Numbered from the stretch's first letter, positions 37,138 through 50,638 are shown. The stretch is 64,000 bases of DNA from Engraulis encrasicolus (GCF_034702125.1 NC_085876.1:26082481-26146480), one strand, 5' to 3'. A program made the numbers and translations. The notes: generated by a model not told the origin, from the sequence alone.

Positions 37138-37191
37138 AAGAGGGAGAGAAAGAGGTGTGCTAAAACAGTTATTTCAAATTTCCTTACATCA

Positions 37192-37510
37192 GTGGTCTCA
37201 AATTATTTTTCTCCAAGGGCCAAATTAGGTAGAGCAAGTCAGGCTGCGGTGGACCAAACCAACGCCCCAACCCAATGAGAAACAAGTTATATGTCTCGAC
37301 ATAGCACAGATTATCGCTTTTCTGTTTTCCCTTCTTGTCAAACTCTGTGATGAGACTCTTACCATAAGATCTATGTCTCTGTGAATGCTTTGGAGAGATA
37401 TGACCCACTGAAGTTTTAGTGATAGAAAATCGCACACTTTAATGTTTTCATTTGTTCTGGCCAAATGCTTGCCATGCCTGGGCTGGATTTGGCCAAAAAT
37501 ATCCATAGTA
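37192..37510. mobile_element. hAT-like element remnant
   Basis: Left end cagtggtctcaaattattt, then a gggccaaattaggtagagc phrase; the right end is not matched. Truncated. Confidence 0.4.
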
Positions 37511-37725
37511 TCGCTTTAAAGAAAAACTTTTTGTCACACCAGTCGCGATAAGCACAAAAAAGTAGGCCTGAGCTTAATTGGTCACTTATGTAAAGTAATC
37601 ACAGATCTATACCGTATGAGACAAAACACCCTCATTCCTTCCAATGGTGACCCTTATTTTGTGTACATGTTTAAAGAAAAACTTTTGAGGGCCCCATGTT
37701 TATATTTCGCCAGGGGCCCCTAGAT

Positions 37726-37847
<122 letters not shown>

Positions 37848-38502
37848 GGTGGCACCAGCCAATTCACAATTAGTACAGTAAAAGGGATATGGCAAGACCA
37901 GGCTATTGTTTATTTGAAGTTACGGGCAACTTCACTAGTGTGTTTGAAACATCATTTGAAGCTTACTGTTCTGGCATAAGACTGGGTCTGCTATGTTAGA
38001 TGGTGTTCTCTTTTTGTGTTCAGTGTTGGGGATGCCTCTCCCATCCTATACTGTTTGTATTTTTGAACAGTTTGAAGGTTTGTGAAAGCAAATTTCCTTT
38101 AGAGAAAAAAATAAAAGCTTCTGTCTGGGTGTCATACTATCCAGGTGTCTATCTGGGTGTTCTTTAGATTCTCTGGTAGTTGGCTGCACAGTGACAAGCA
38201 TGTTTCCTTCTAATGCAGTTTTTACCACTACTTTAATACATCATCTTTAACTCTGGTTTTCAGCTGGCGCTTGACAGGTTCTTGATATTATACATTCACT
38301 TTCTGACATAAGTGACAATTTTCCCATCTCTATCTCATGCCTCAGTTCAGGGTGCTGTTGATGACTCAAATCTTCTCCCTCGTGTCGGTTTGCCCTGAGT
38401 TCACAGAGCTGAATATCTAGGGCAGCCTTGGCACATTTTAAACATCACTTTCAGCACTTACCTTGATAGCCTTGACAGAGACCCTGTTGTGATGTACTGT
38501 AG

Positions 38503-38905
38503 ACCAGGGTTCCCAAACTTCACCATGGAAGGCCTCGCATATACCGGCAAATTTCAGCCAAGGCCCCCTTTACATAGGTCGAGCCACACTATTTTTCTGC
38601 CCATCCCCTTTCACAATAGTCTAGGTCTGTTCATCAGTGCCCCACTTGGATATATTAAACAAACTACGTTTGTAAAAACTAATAAACAAATAAAACTTAA
38701 TAATAGTGGCAATGTAAAGAGATACAATAGATGATAATAATGTAGTTCTTAACTGATGGGAATATTGCTAAGCTTAACTTTGTTATTGGAAGATTTATTT
38801 TGTTTGCTATGCTTTTCTTGCCAACTTGTCGCGGCACCCCTACCTACCCCTCGCGGATCCCCAGGGGTCCCCAGTCCCCACTTTGAAAACAACCGCTGTA
38901 TAGGT
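38503..38905. mobile_element. hAT-like element, degraded termini
   Basis: Left cagggttcccaaacttcacc and right cactttgaaaacaaccgctg are imperfect inverted ends of the CAGNGGTTTTCAAA type. The interior holds ggccccctttacatagg and ggggtccccag phrases and no intact frame. Confidence 0.5.
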
Positions 38906-39705
38906 AGAAAGTTGGGTTTCGATTACAGCCTAACATCATCTGGTGACGTGAGAAGTGGTGTCCGGGGCCTCCATTGAGTTTAGGTCTTAAGGACCAGAGG
39001 CTGATAGGTTAAAATCCCAACTTAACCAGTAAGAAGGCAGGGTTTCACCCAGCACTTTATTGCTATGGCGGCCACCTTGACAAGAAACACCTACCTGTAC
39101 CACCTTGACTAGGTCCCATAGGCCTATGTATGAAACATATTTCATGTTGTGAATGTAATTTCTAAAGTTGCTCAGCCAAAAAAATATATAGGCTACTTTT
39201 AACGCCCCACCTTGACTAACAAAACTTCTGGGGGAAAGACTGGAAGGTAATGGTGCTATTGAGCAAGAAATAACCACATGCTGTTTTGGATAAAGCGTCT
39301 CAGTGTAATGTAGTCTATTGTGTAATTTGCTGCAGACACCCAGACAGGGTGACACATGCAGCTGCAGAGGCGTCTCTAGGCTCAGCTGGGGCCCCAAGCA
39401 AAATGTCAAAAGAGTGAACATTTGAAAGAAATTTGCCACTACTTTAGCACAGTGTAAATTCTCCATCCAGGGGCCCCCAGCAGCTGTCTGGCTAGCCTGG
39501 TGACAAGATGCGCAGCTGTCAAGATGCCACCTCAACGACAGCCCAATAACCCTTACCTCAGCAGCTGTGTCTGATTGATTGGTAGAGAACCAGGCACATC
39601 TTCAACTAATTTGCAGAAAGGGAGACACAATCATTTATGCTTGTTTTGCCCTAGATGTACTAGATAGAACTTGTGGAAATGACCTGGGTATTTTTTTTAA
39701 AATGT
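38906..39705. other. no gene recognised
   Basis: Short frames without domains; the 182-codon minus-strand frame at 38987-39535 shows no recognisable homology or splice logic. Confidence 0.4.
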
Positions 39706-39709
39706 ATTT

Positions 39710-41933
39710 CACTGATTCTTGAGAACGTGTCTAAAACAGGTTGTAATCTTGAAAGAAAAAAACAAAGTGAATTACAAAATAATATGGTATATCCTCGTAA
39801 ACAAAGGTCTTGACTTTTCAGAAATGCACAAGGCCAATCTCCCCATTTTGAATTTTTTTCAGAAATCAGGTTTTTCTCCGATCATACCTTGTTTTTTGTC
39901 AACACCGTCAGACACAATTAAAAGCAATAAAAAGTGTATTGATTTGGTTGCATATGTATCTGGAGTTTTTAAGTGATTGTGTGTGTTTTTTGGTTCACAC
40001 ATACGCCTTTAAATGTTGAAAATTCACTTACATTCTATTTTAATACTGCTTCATGAGTTCTAATTTAAAAATATGTGCTGTCAGACAATGCTTACTTAAT
40101 GCCTAAATAGATCAAACGTTTTTTTGTCATTTCACAAATATTCGTGTAGGCTTAAATTTGTTATTACTTTGATAATTCAACAACTCCAAAGGAAAATGTT
40201 GTAAGCACATTCATTTAAAATGTCCAAAACTCCTTCTTATGGTGGTGACTTAAGAACTGACGGTGGTGACAGTAATCTGAAGGTGGTGAAAGTGACCTAA
40301 TTATTACCTACATTTAGCAAAATAAATAGCCCTCTCAAGTCAATGACATCTAGCATAAACACTTTATTTTTGTGTGTGCACAGTATGCTTGTGCATGTGT
40401 TTTTTCTTCATTTGTTAGATACTCTAGGAAGTAGGCCTAGATTACTGAAAATGTGGCATAAACAGGTTTTAAATTGTTCAAATCCAAAATATAGAGGTGT
40501 ATTATCATAGATTAAGGTATTGGCTGTGCAGTGAATGTATTGGCCAAGCTCCCCATGTTTTACATTTTTCAGAAAATGAGCTCTTTCTTGGTTTTGTCAC
40601 TAGCGTCAGACAGAATTAGAAGTAAAAAAAACATGTTTACTGTATTTAAGTGAATTACTTTTACAATTCAACATAATTGTAGATACTTATTGGAAGCATA
40701 TTCTTAAAACTAGTCAAAAACATGTAAAACGAATGCTTTTTTGTGAACTACATCAGATGTCACCACCGTCAGGTTTTGTGACAAAAAACCCTCCAAATGC
40801 ACCTCAGTGGAGGCTAGAGGATAAGTTTGGCTCACAATTATTACTAACATGTCTGGTAATGTTTCATTAACCAGTACAATTTAGTCAAATATGGAACAAG
40901 ATGATGAGCGGAACAAAATCTGACGGCGGTGACATCTGACGGTGTGAGACAAAAAAACACTCTTTTACATATTGTGCATTTTTTGCTCACATTAGCCACT
41001 TCGTTTTCGCTGTGTTTCTTAGGGGCTTCATGCAGCTTCTGAAAAAGTATATATAATTAACATTAATGTAACATAATACTATTAAAACCCCCGACGGTGT
41101 TGACAGTTTATGGTTGGGACAGTACCAGTGTCCAAACAAATTAACAAATTGAGGAGAAATTAGTAAACTTACAGGAGCTTCAGTGATGGTGAAGTATTCA
41201 GTAGAGCTGAAGGTTTGAAAAGGGGTCCTAAGTAATGACAATGACCTTGTCCATCCCTGATTTTATTGTCTTTTAAAAAAAATCTGACGGTGGTGACCAA
41301 TATGCTGGACACACTTTGAGCAATCAGAAAATAATAGTAAATATTGTTTTACATGCACTATGTGCATATCTGCAGAACCACTTCAATATGGACTTTCACA
41401 TCATGGTGATACTATTCAATAATATTAGTGATTGTTACATTTTAAGTCAATTGAAATGATGATATCTGTCCTTGGGACAGCTGTTTTTACAGGGTGTGGG
41501 CAGCTTTATAGCCATGAAAAGTAATACAATAACACTTAAATATTTCAAACGACTGTACATTTGTGTAACAGACCCCTGGGTCTTTACCTGGATTCATTTT
41601 GTTCATGAAAATGTAGTTTATTTTCAACAGAATTGGCAGTTTATTCTGCCCTACAAAGGCAAAGTGCAGTAACTACACCAACATTGAAACTGAGACAAAT
41701 GCCTTCAAAGCCTTGGAAGTAGGTTGGATATTGTATTAATGCAAATTTGACATATCAGTATCACTAAAACGGGATGCATTTGGACCATAAGGCTTTGTCA
41801 CAAGATAAAGGAGGTGTATTAAAGACTATTTTAAGTCTAAACTCATTTTTGAGAAAATATATAGTTACTGCACTTTGCCTTTGTAGGGCAGTATTGCAGA
41901 GACATGTTTTAGCCGCTTTCTCAAGAATCAGTG
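39710..41933. mobile_element. 2.2 kb CACTG-ended non-autonomous DNA transposon
   Basis: Left end CACTGATTCTTGAGAACG and right end (reversed) CACTGATTCTTGAGAAAG; the inverted match runs about 27 bp with four mismatches. ATTT flanks both ends (39706-39709, 41934-41937). The interior is AT-rich, has no intact frame, and repeats CTGACGGTGGTGACA words in both orientations. CACTG ends with multiple short internal motifs resemble EnSpm/CACTA elements; that assignment is inference. Confidence 0.65.
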
Positions 41934-42729
41934 ATTTGTTTGTTGGTTTATTGCTATACAGTAGGCTATATAGTAAGAGCATATCCTTAGGCATACAATA
42001 CATAAACCTAACCCATACCCTGCCCCTGAGGTAGGGCTACAGTGTAAATACATAGACTGCGTATACAACTATGTTAATGTGTGCCAAATTAATGGCCCAG
42101 CTCAGGGAGAGTAAAAAAAAATATGGCCTTGGAATGTGTACATAGCAAAGGTCACAAGCTCAAAACGGACGATAGAAACGGAAAACAGTGAGTGTGATTC
42201 AGTTTCCATCGTTCATGTCCAGGAGCTGTTGAAAAGAATCGATTCATTCACGAACAACACAACAATCTCTGGAGGGATCCTCCTATTATTAGGTCAACCC
42301 CTCTTAGGCTAGAGAAACATCCAGCTGCCCACAAATAATCTATTTTGACATTAAAGAGATGCTTTGTGCAGTCACAATTTTACACTATACTGTAGTTAAC
42401 TGGCAAAAAGAGTACCACACATTTTTATTATTAGGCTATTGTGATGGTGGTAGTCCTACTTGCATTTCAGGGTAATCCAAAATTGGTACTTGCACAGTTT
42501 TGTCAGAAGAGTGCAGTGTTGACCAGTGTTTTTTGCTTCTCACAATTTCTAGAAAGCGTCACAGAAGGCAGCACATCAGCATTTCAGGGGAATGTTACTT
42601 TGTTTAGGGTAGTAAGTAAGCGTATTGTCATGTATAGCACATAAGTATTATTAAGAATCATCATAACGGTCAAATCACAGTAAATGTTAATTTGTATTTT
42701 TAACATTATTTTACTTTATTGTATCCGCT

Positions 42730-42835
42730 ATTCTTTTTTCCTCCCTTATTCCCAATCACATTGTAAAGCACTCTTTGAATGTCTTGTCCTGTGAAGAGCA
42801 CTGTAAAAATAAACGTACTTATTTACTTACTAGTC
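42730..42835 (+). repeat. LINE-like 3' tail
   Basis: ttgtaaagcactctttgaatg ... agcactgtaaaaataaacg followed by (TTAC)n-like bases; the tail type is shared with L2-like elements. Confidence 0.45.
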
Positions 42836-43675
42836 CTGGAGTTTAATGCAGGCCTAAATGAAGCATTCTCACCATCAGAAAAAAATGTTGCCTGCTGTGG
42901 ATCAAGGATCAAATATGATCTGGGTCTTTTCCCAATCCTCTGTCTCCCTGTCTTCACTGTTTTATCAATAACCCCCTCCTTGAAAAATAAAAATCAACTT
43001 CAGACCATGTAGTTGTGCTGACTTAATTTTTCATGAGGGTCACATGAATCAAGTGATCATTCAGCAGATCGTTCAGTAAGAGGAAGTTGTGGACTGAAGT
43101 TCTGGATTTCATTTCAGGCAAAAACAAAATGTCCAAAATTTTATTGAGTGCAATGGCTACTGCGGAGGTGTGTCTGGATTTGTGTAAACTACACATTACA
43201 TTGTCTCGGTCTAGCTGTCTGCTAGTATTGGTATGTCCTCGGGTGGTCAGGTGTTGTAAACAAAAAAACAAGCTGGGAGATATGCATCATGCCAACCAAG
43301 TGGTGGTTGTGCAAAAAAGTTAATTTTGGTCTGATCTGAAAATGTCACGCTGTGCAGTCATCAAACCTACTACGAAACACGAATTTCTTCCTTTGCAAAC
43401 AATATGTCTAACGATTTAAATATTGGGATGTTATATATATATTTTTTTTTTGCACCACAGTCTCAATTAAAAGGTGCCAAGCATAAACAAAAAAATGAAA
43501 GAAAAATGTCTGGATATTTAGATACTGTTTGTGTTCTTTTTCCAATTGTTTGGTTTTCAAATCTAGATTGAGAAAACATTTTTGTTGATTCATTTTCCTA
43601 TCAGTTTTATTTCCCCTATTATTGTATTTCATTATTTTTATTATCATTCTATTATTATTTTGTTTTTGTTCAATA

Positions 43676-43770
43676 TAAAATAAAATAATATTAATAATAA
43701 TAATAATAATAACAATAACAACAACAACAGCAACAATAATAATAATTACTATTATAATTATTATTATTGT
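43676..43770. repeat. (AAT)n/(AAC)n tract
   Basis: AATAAT and AACAAC triplets with interruptions, ending in attattatt. Confidence 0.85.
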
Positions 43771-44004
43771 GAAATGACTTCATGCTGGAGTCGAGCCGTT
43801 TCCAGCCACGGCCAAGGCCTCGACCCCATGGCTTTAACTGAAAATATAACCCATCAAAAGAAAACAACATTCAACATGGAAAGTGGACTTACGACATAAT
43901 AATTTTTCAAAGTAATAAATTCAACAAATGAATTCAATTTCAATTAAAATACAGAAGTCATTATATTACTATAGTTCTCAGTCCTAAGACTTTTTTTTTC
44001 TTTT

Positions 44005-44093
44005 TTGCATTTGTTAATCTTGTGAAGCACATTGAGTTGCACCTGTGTATGAAATGTGCTATACAAATAAACTTGCCTTGCCTTGCCTTTAGA
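44005..44093 (+). repeat. L2-like 3' tail with (TTGCC)n
   Basis: cacattgagttgcacctgtg ... gtgctatacaaataaacttgcc, ending in three TTGCC units. It matches the 3' end of the L2 fragment at 53525-53580. Confidence 0.6.
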
Positions 44094-44942
44094 CATTTTT
44101 TTGTGTGCAAATAATTACTTTGTTGAATAAGTGTCTTGATTGGTCAAGGACGGTCACCACATTTATGAGGTCAAATTGACACGTACTACAGTATTTACTT
44201 TGGCAAACCAATCCAATGCACACCCATCCTACGCAAAGGAGAAATGCTTTGCCCAAAGGGAGCTTTGCGAAAGGTACACAAGTCAACTTTTATGAGTGAA
44301 GATAAAAGTATATTGTCTCCGTCATCATGTGCGAACTTTGGCAGCCAACAGGTCTTTGCTGTGTGGGTTGGGTTAGCACAGCCCACCTTTGGCACTTTGC
44401 TATAACTAGGGCCACATGATGACTGTAGCAGTAGTACGTAGACATAACCGATGGGATTCCATGAACAAACTGATTGCTTGGACCATTCTTAAAAAAAAAG
44501 ATTTCAGTCTTCTACCAACAATAATTAGACCTTCCAGTTTTACGGCAGAGACAACAGTACATCCCTAACTATCAATCAAATGTCAATGTTCAGGTGGTAT
44601 CATAGCCTAACTTGTCAAAGCCTATGCCAAATGTCTATTCCAAATGCCACATCGATGCCAAATGCAAGGTCTCTATAGCCTAACAAATTCTGTCAGATCC
44701 TCTGATCCACAAGTTGACTTGGGCTGAGCTGCAGAGTCAAGGATGTGGACTAACACAATGTTTTATCAGAACTATATGACCACATCATGTGACCTCAGGC
44801 ATAGTTGTGGTGGGGAAACCACATAACATCACCATGGTGATCAGGTCAGGTTGCTGAAAGGTCTGTTGCAAAACACTTAAACAGAAGACAGGCATGCCAT
44901 AGTCTATATGGGTTAGTGGCACAGTTTCTACAGGAAGTCATA

Positions 44943-45254
44943 GGGGAGCGTACCTATGTTCCCCGGGTCCTATGTTCCCCTGTCTTTGTACGTGAACGGG
45001 GAACATAGGACCCCTTTTTCTAAAAAAGGGTTCTATGTTCCCCGCATTGTATGTTTCCGAGTTTTCAAATTGTGCCCTGACCAAAACTATCCCTAAACCT
45101 AACCTGTCACAGTTGCAACAACAACCTGCGCTTTGCCATGCGGCAGCAGTCTACTTGGAAACTACTTTTTTTGAAAAAAGGGTCCTATGTTCCCCGGTAG
45201 AGGGGAACATAGGACCTGGGGAACATAGGACCCGGGGAACATAGGGATGACCCC
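44943..45254. mobile_element. 312 bp MITE with eight CTATGTTCCCC motifs
   Basis: Left end GGGGAGCGTACCTATGTTCC, right end (reversed) GGGGTCATCCCTATGTTCC. AGTCATA is duplicated exactly at 44936-44942 and 45255-45261. CTATGTTCCCC or its complement occurs eight times, clustered at both ends. No coding capacity. Confidence 0.85.
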
Positions 45255-45797
45255 AGTCATAGCGTTATTCTTACACATGGTCTTTTCTTCAGACCAAAAC
45301 CTCATTAGAGCATTCTTTCTACATGTGATGGATTGATTGACTGATTAACTGACTAAGATTTGATTATAAAGGATGAACAAGTGCCCCGTGTTGACAGCAT
45401 TCTTGTTATGCAACTTGGTACAGTAACATTGCCCTAATCAGATTTGGCCTCCTTCTCTGGCACTCAACAACATCATCGTATTATGACTATGACCTTCCAG
45501 TGGCATTATTGATAGCTACATAATATTTATATTGGCTTGAGCATTTATTATCACCAAATGCTGTCAATGCAGGGAACTTGTTAGCTTATATGATAGCTCT
45601 AAAATAGCTTATATTTCTCTGTACCCATAGGGCAAATATGTAAAGTATATATATCTTACATAGATATCTTATGCCCTATATAGGCAAAAAGCAAGGAGTG
45701 GGCCATATCTATAGTATGAGCCATAAGAGCAAGCACTAAGATGAATTCCATGTATATGTAAGGTTTACATGTTTGCAGTACATGGAATGTGTCTTAT

Positions 45798-46578
45798 TAC
45801 AGTTTTTGTCAATTGGTTTTGTACATTTCTCGAATCTCTCTCGCAATTTGCAAAACACAATATTCATTCTCAAAACAGCTTTAACAAACGGCAAACACCC
45901 TGGATGACCTGCAAAACCACGTCTCTTGCTCAAAACCCCTAGTTTGTCTTTCAAAACCAAGTCTTTGTGTCAATGAACGCGTCAGTGCCAACAGAATGGT
46001 TAGTCATTGTGTCATAGTGTATGGACAAGCTAGTCAAATCGATTTGCCATGTTGTCAATAACATGAGGCATAGAGTAATGTAATGCAGTACAGTGCCTAT
46101 TGTTATATTGCATGCCTGTTTTCTCTTTGAAATATTATTCCCTTTGACTGCCTTTGATTAGAGAGAGTCAATATTTACCTGCAAGCAATTTACCAATTCA
46201 GATCCTATTCATAGAGAAAAATCCAATGGAAATTATACAGTGCCTATCACATTATGACAGCTTGGTAAATCATTTTGCATGTCAAGACTTAAACTATGAC
46301 CTACGGCCTAAATGTTTTGAGGGGTGAGATAGTTTTGTGCATTCAGTGACAAAGCTTTTTGAGTGATATGACAAAAGCAACTGATAACGTACGAAAAAAC
46401 TGAGAATTGTGCACAACCATTGCATTGTGGACGAAAGCATTTGCTATATGCTGAAAACAATGAGAAACTGATTTTATCGTGTGCACAGGTAACGGCAGGA
46501 AGTGACAATTGAACAAAAACTTTCAAGAATTATTATTATGTTGTGTGAAATGTACAAAACCAATTGAGAAAAACTGTA
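45798..46578. mobile_element. mariner-like MITE with TA borders
   Basis: TA at 45798-45799 and 46577-46578 bound 777 bp with ends CAGTTTTTGTCAATTGG and (reversed) CAGTTTTTCTCAATTGG; the inverted match runs about 30 bp. Consistent with Tc1/mariner integration. No transposase frame. Confidence 0.85.
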
Positions 46579-46812
46579 ATACTGTATAGGAGGAAAGTGA
46601 GGAATGGCCACTTTTATATTATGTCATCTAAAAATGTATATTCCAACTGACCTATGAATCATTTTGTAAGCTTTATTTTGTAAGGTAAGGGTATAACATT
46701 AGGAAGTTGGCAACAGCAGTATTAGTATTTAACAATATTTAATGTTTAAGATTGTGATAAAAGAAATTCAAAATATTTTTTAGACTTACATTACATACAT
46801 TTAATAATAACT

Positions 46813-46981
<169 letters not shown>

Positions 46982-47461
46982 CAGATGGAATTCTCTGAAA
47001 AAAATCTGTACCAGATATTGGAATGACTTCAAAAAAGACTGTCCATTTCTGTAGAGATTTTTCAGACATGAATGATTAAAAAAAACATGTGCATACATCA
47101 CACCATACAGCCATACATCCATAAGTACGTTTACATGTACACCTCATTGTCATTGAATTTCCTGACTATATAAAAACAACAATAACAACAAAAACAACAC
47201 AAAAAAACAACTGCACCAATGGCCTGTTATAATGATACTACAATGATATATCTTGTGAAAAAAAAGAACTTGATAAAAACATTTTTTGCACACATTTTTA
47301 TGTCAGAGACGACTTCTCCGGGGATAATTAATGAATCTGCAAGATTGCACTCTGCTGTAGCTCCTGCTATGAAAAGGTGTTTCCTGTTAAACCAACTTTC
47401 GCATGTTTTCCTGTCAAACCAACTTGCGCGTATTTCAGCATTTACTACACAATCATGGCAG

Positions 47462-47645
47462 AGATGGGACCAAGTCACTAATTTGCAAGTCACAAGTAAG
47501 TCTCAAGTCCTCCCAATCAAGTCCGAGTCAAGTCTCAAGTTAAGACACATTTGACCAAGTCAAGTCCAAGTTGTACCCAAGCCAAGTCAAGTCAAGTCCA
47601 AGTCTCATTTTTCTTGGTCAAGTCAAGTCCAAGTCTCATTTTTCC
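47462..47645. repeat. AAGTC-rich repeat
   Basis: Many copies of aagtc/caagtcc/aagtctca; a dispersed fish repeat by appearance. No terminal structure established. Confidence 0.6.
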
Positions 47646-47979
47646 CAAATGCATAAATGTATTATACCTCTCCACACTGCTATGTATGCCCCCCTTTGCC
47701 AGTTGCATTCTTGATAAAAAAAACAAAAAAACAGTAGGCCTATTTGAACTGGTTAAGGGCAAATAATTCACTTTCAGTAACTGTTTCAGGTCTCATACGT
47801 ACATTAGACCTCAGTTAGAGAATAAAGTGGTGACAAAACATTAAACTGATGTGTGTGACTGTGAATTATATTGCACTTAGAACATCACACACATTTTAAA
47901 AACACACACCTACTTGACGATGATTGAACGTGTGTATCCCTTTTGGGGGACACCCTGTATGTACGTATGTACTGTATGT

Positions 47980-48892
47980 GGGTGATTCCGCCAAAAGAGT
48001 GCCATTTGTGTCCCCAGCAAATAAAATGTATAAAATCAATGAATAAAGTAAAATAAATTACATTCCATTATTAAGCAAACTTTTCTACACATGATCCATT
48101 GAAAAGTTTGTAAATATATTGTTTTTAAATATGATAAAAATGTATCCAAAACCCTATTTTATACTCTTTCTCATGTGTCCCCAGAGTGAAGTGCAACACT
48201 TTACCACAAAATATTGATAAAGAAATCCTTCCGAAACCTGTTTTTTTTTTTGCTTTATATGTGACTATATAATCCATCTATACTTTTAATTGTATTTTTC
48301 TATATTGGTTAAAAATCACATTTTAGTCGTGTCCCCAGGTTTTGACTCAGTGCTGTTACCAATGTATATCCCGCCCCATAAAAATTTGGGACCCTCCCAC
48401 TAGTGACATTTTCACCCCGAAGTGACATCATTTAGATCTCCTGAATCCAATGGGAAGATCAAAAGTATGTTCTCTCGTGTATTTTTCTTCATATTTGATG
48501 ATATTGCAGTTGAGTCAGGGGGGGGCAATCTAAAACTCTGTCATGTTACCTTAATTATCTTTAGATAGTGTTTGATGACAACAAAAGTAAAATGTTCACT
48601 TAAATGTGAAGAATGTGCTCTGTGCAACAAAAGTATTAGCATGGATGCCATGTGGTCAGATTTCATACAATCGCTAATTTCTTGCTAATTCCTCATTGCT
48701 GTTACTCAAAATAACAATGTGTTATGGTAAAAACTGTTATAAATTAAATTAATTATCCTGAGATTGCCCAGTGCTCTTTTTGAATGCTTAAATGTGTACA
48801 TTAACAAATTCTATGTTGAAATTGAATGAAATTTGAAGTTTATTTTTAAGGTTTTTCAACCAGCAAATGGCACTCTTTTGGCGGAATCACCC
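47980..48892. mobile_element. 913 bp element with 29 bp perfect terminal inverted repeats
   Basis: The left terminus begins GGGTGATTCCGCCAAAAG and its 29-base sequence recurs exactly, inverted, at the right end. TATG/TACG-type repeats abut both sides (47957-47979 and 48893 onward), so it appears inserted into a tetranucleotide tract. GTGTCCCCAG-like words occur three times inside. No coding capacity. Confidence 0.85.
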
Positions 48893-49003
48893 ATGTATGT
48901 ATGTATGGATGTATGTATGTATGTATGTATGTACGTACGTACGTACGTACGTATGTATGTACGTACGTACGTACGTACGTATGTACGTATGTACTGTATG
49001 TAT
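48893..49003. repeat. (GTAT)n/(GTAC)n tetranucleotide tract
   Basis: Alternating ATGT and ACGT blocks for about 110 bp. Confidence 0.95.
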
Positions 49004-49457
49004 GCATGCATCTCAAACAACTCCAGTCGCAGCACCAGCATAGCCAGAGCTGAAATGGAGGTGCCCAACAACAATCCAACAGGTATGAAAAGAACAGAAA
49101 CATTTCAAGACAATACAATATCTCCCCAGAGTGGCATCTGGAGAAGAGAATGCCATCTTGGCACAAGTACAGTACTGTATATAGGATGATGAGGGCGACC
49201 CCCCCATGAAAGCCTAATCACCACCACCCCCCAACATCAAAACAAAAAAAGAAAAGAAAAGAAAAACAAGACGTCCCAAGAGTTCATTCCTGTAGATACA
49301 TGTACGTAGTATGTCCAAGCAGGTCTTCAGCAGGTGCATTCCAGAATCAAATTAGGAAATAAACACGTTTGAAAAAAAGAAGAGTAAACTGTATAAATAT
49401 CCGCTTAATATAAAACAACCAAGAACAAAGAATAAAGGCAGGCCTCCTCCGCTGTGT

Positions 49458-49589
49458 CTAGAAGACGCCGATCTGGTCCTCATATAAGGACAGGACTATA
49501 AGGATACCCCAGCCGGTCAGCAGTCCCAGGTTCTGCAGCAGGAACATCAGCCAGGGATGCTTACTGTTCACATGCACCATGGTAGGAAG
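49458..49589 (-). CDS. slc39a4: ZIP zinc transporter, terminal exon (TM8 and C-terminus)
   Basis: After a ccctgcag acceptor the exon encodes [16 protein letters not shown], then a hydrophobic helix ([17 protein letters not shown]) and the short C-terminus [10 protein letters not shown], with TAG at 49458. In LIV-1 type ZIP proteins the last helix with LLxNxGLL and a final YED(x)I is characteristic, and ZIP4 is the nearest match from memory. The phase (0) agrees with exon 55520-55707. Confidence 0.8.
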   Translation of the reverse strand, partial: LPTMVHVNSKHPWLMFLLQNLGLLTGWGILIVLSLYEDQIGVF

Positions 49590-49728
49590 CTGCAGGGAAG
49601 AAGCAATACATCAATGACATTTCCAATGAAGTTTATTTACACATTATGGTATGCAGTCTGAAAGTTATGAGACATCCCCCCTTGCGTGATGAGACATCCC
49701 CCAGAGGATTGTACAGCCAGTACCCTAA

Positions 49729-49908
49729 TGCCTCTTTTCCACTGCTGATTTTCAGATAGGCCTACAGCTCGACACAGCGCGACTCTGCCACCACTTTTTG
49801 CTTTATGATTGAGCTGTGTCGTGCCTATTTGAAAAGCAAAAAGTGGCGGTCGAGTCACGCTTTATCGAGCTATAGGCCAATCAGAAAACTGTCAGTGGAG
49901 AAGAGGCA
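49729..49908. mobile_element. MITE, GCCTCTTTTCCACTG family, copy 1
   Basis: Long imperfect inverted repeats (about 60 bp) beginning tgcctcttttccactg and ending cagtggagaagaggca. A second copy lies at 59418-59599; both are in introns of the ZIP gene. Confidence 0.8.
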
Positions 49909-50635
49909 TAAATTTACAAGCTCTCAGTTTCAGAAGTCTTACACCTTAGTCCAGTTCAAATGGAAACAAACTAGGGTTTAAACAGTTAGGTCAGATCAAT
50001 ACAATTCTTATGGTATGGCACATCATCCCACATAAAGTATTGTGGCATACAGTTCACCCATTTGTGAAAGGGAGTGAAAGGGCAGCAGGGAAATGGTGCT
50101 TTTTAGGGTATTGCTGCCTTAATAGTCAGGGTCAGTTTTCCAAAAAGTTGACACCTGAAGGCAAATCATGTTAATTTTCGGCATACAACTGATTTAGGGG
50201 TATTCAAGGGTGCTGAATCCAAATCTGCCGTACGCAAAAATGTACCGTAATACCTCGGCATTTCGGGCAAAATCCAATATGGCCGCTGCCACCATGTTAA
50301 AATCCTGCAATCACTTTTATTTTGGACTAAACAAGGTATAAATTAGAAAAGAGCTCTCATTTTTATGTTTTCAGATATGGCAAATCCCATCATGGCTTCA
50401 GATTTAAGAGCAGATTGGAAGAAAATGCTTATGTCATTGGCTGGCAGCCATTTTAAAAGCAGAGAGCCTATCAAGAGAATAGGTGGCAATTTCAGTGTCA
50501 CTAGCCAATTTGGCAGGTAGCTTATTCTATGGTTTATCAGAGTAGCATATATTCTGCACTTTGCCCCTTGTGTATCAATTACTTTTGTACATCTTCTTGC
50601 TTTAAGTGCCTCATCTTCTCAGTTTAGATGTACAG

Positions 50636-50638
<3 letters not shown>

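Noticed and set aside
38987..39535. 182-codon minus-strand frame
   Set aside because: No recognisable domain, signal or splice sites; composition like random non-coding DNA.
45035..45244. Small gene in the CTATGTTCCCC element
   Set aside because: The frame is carried by the element's repeats; no coding signature.
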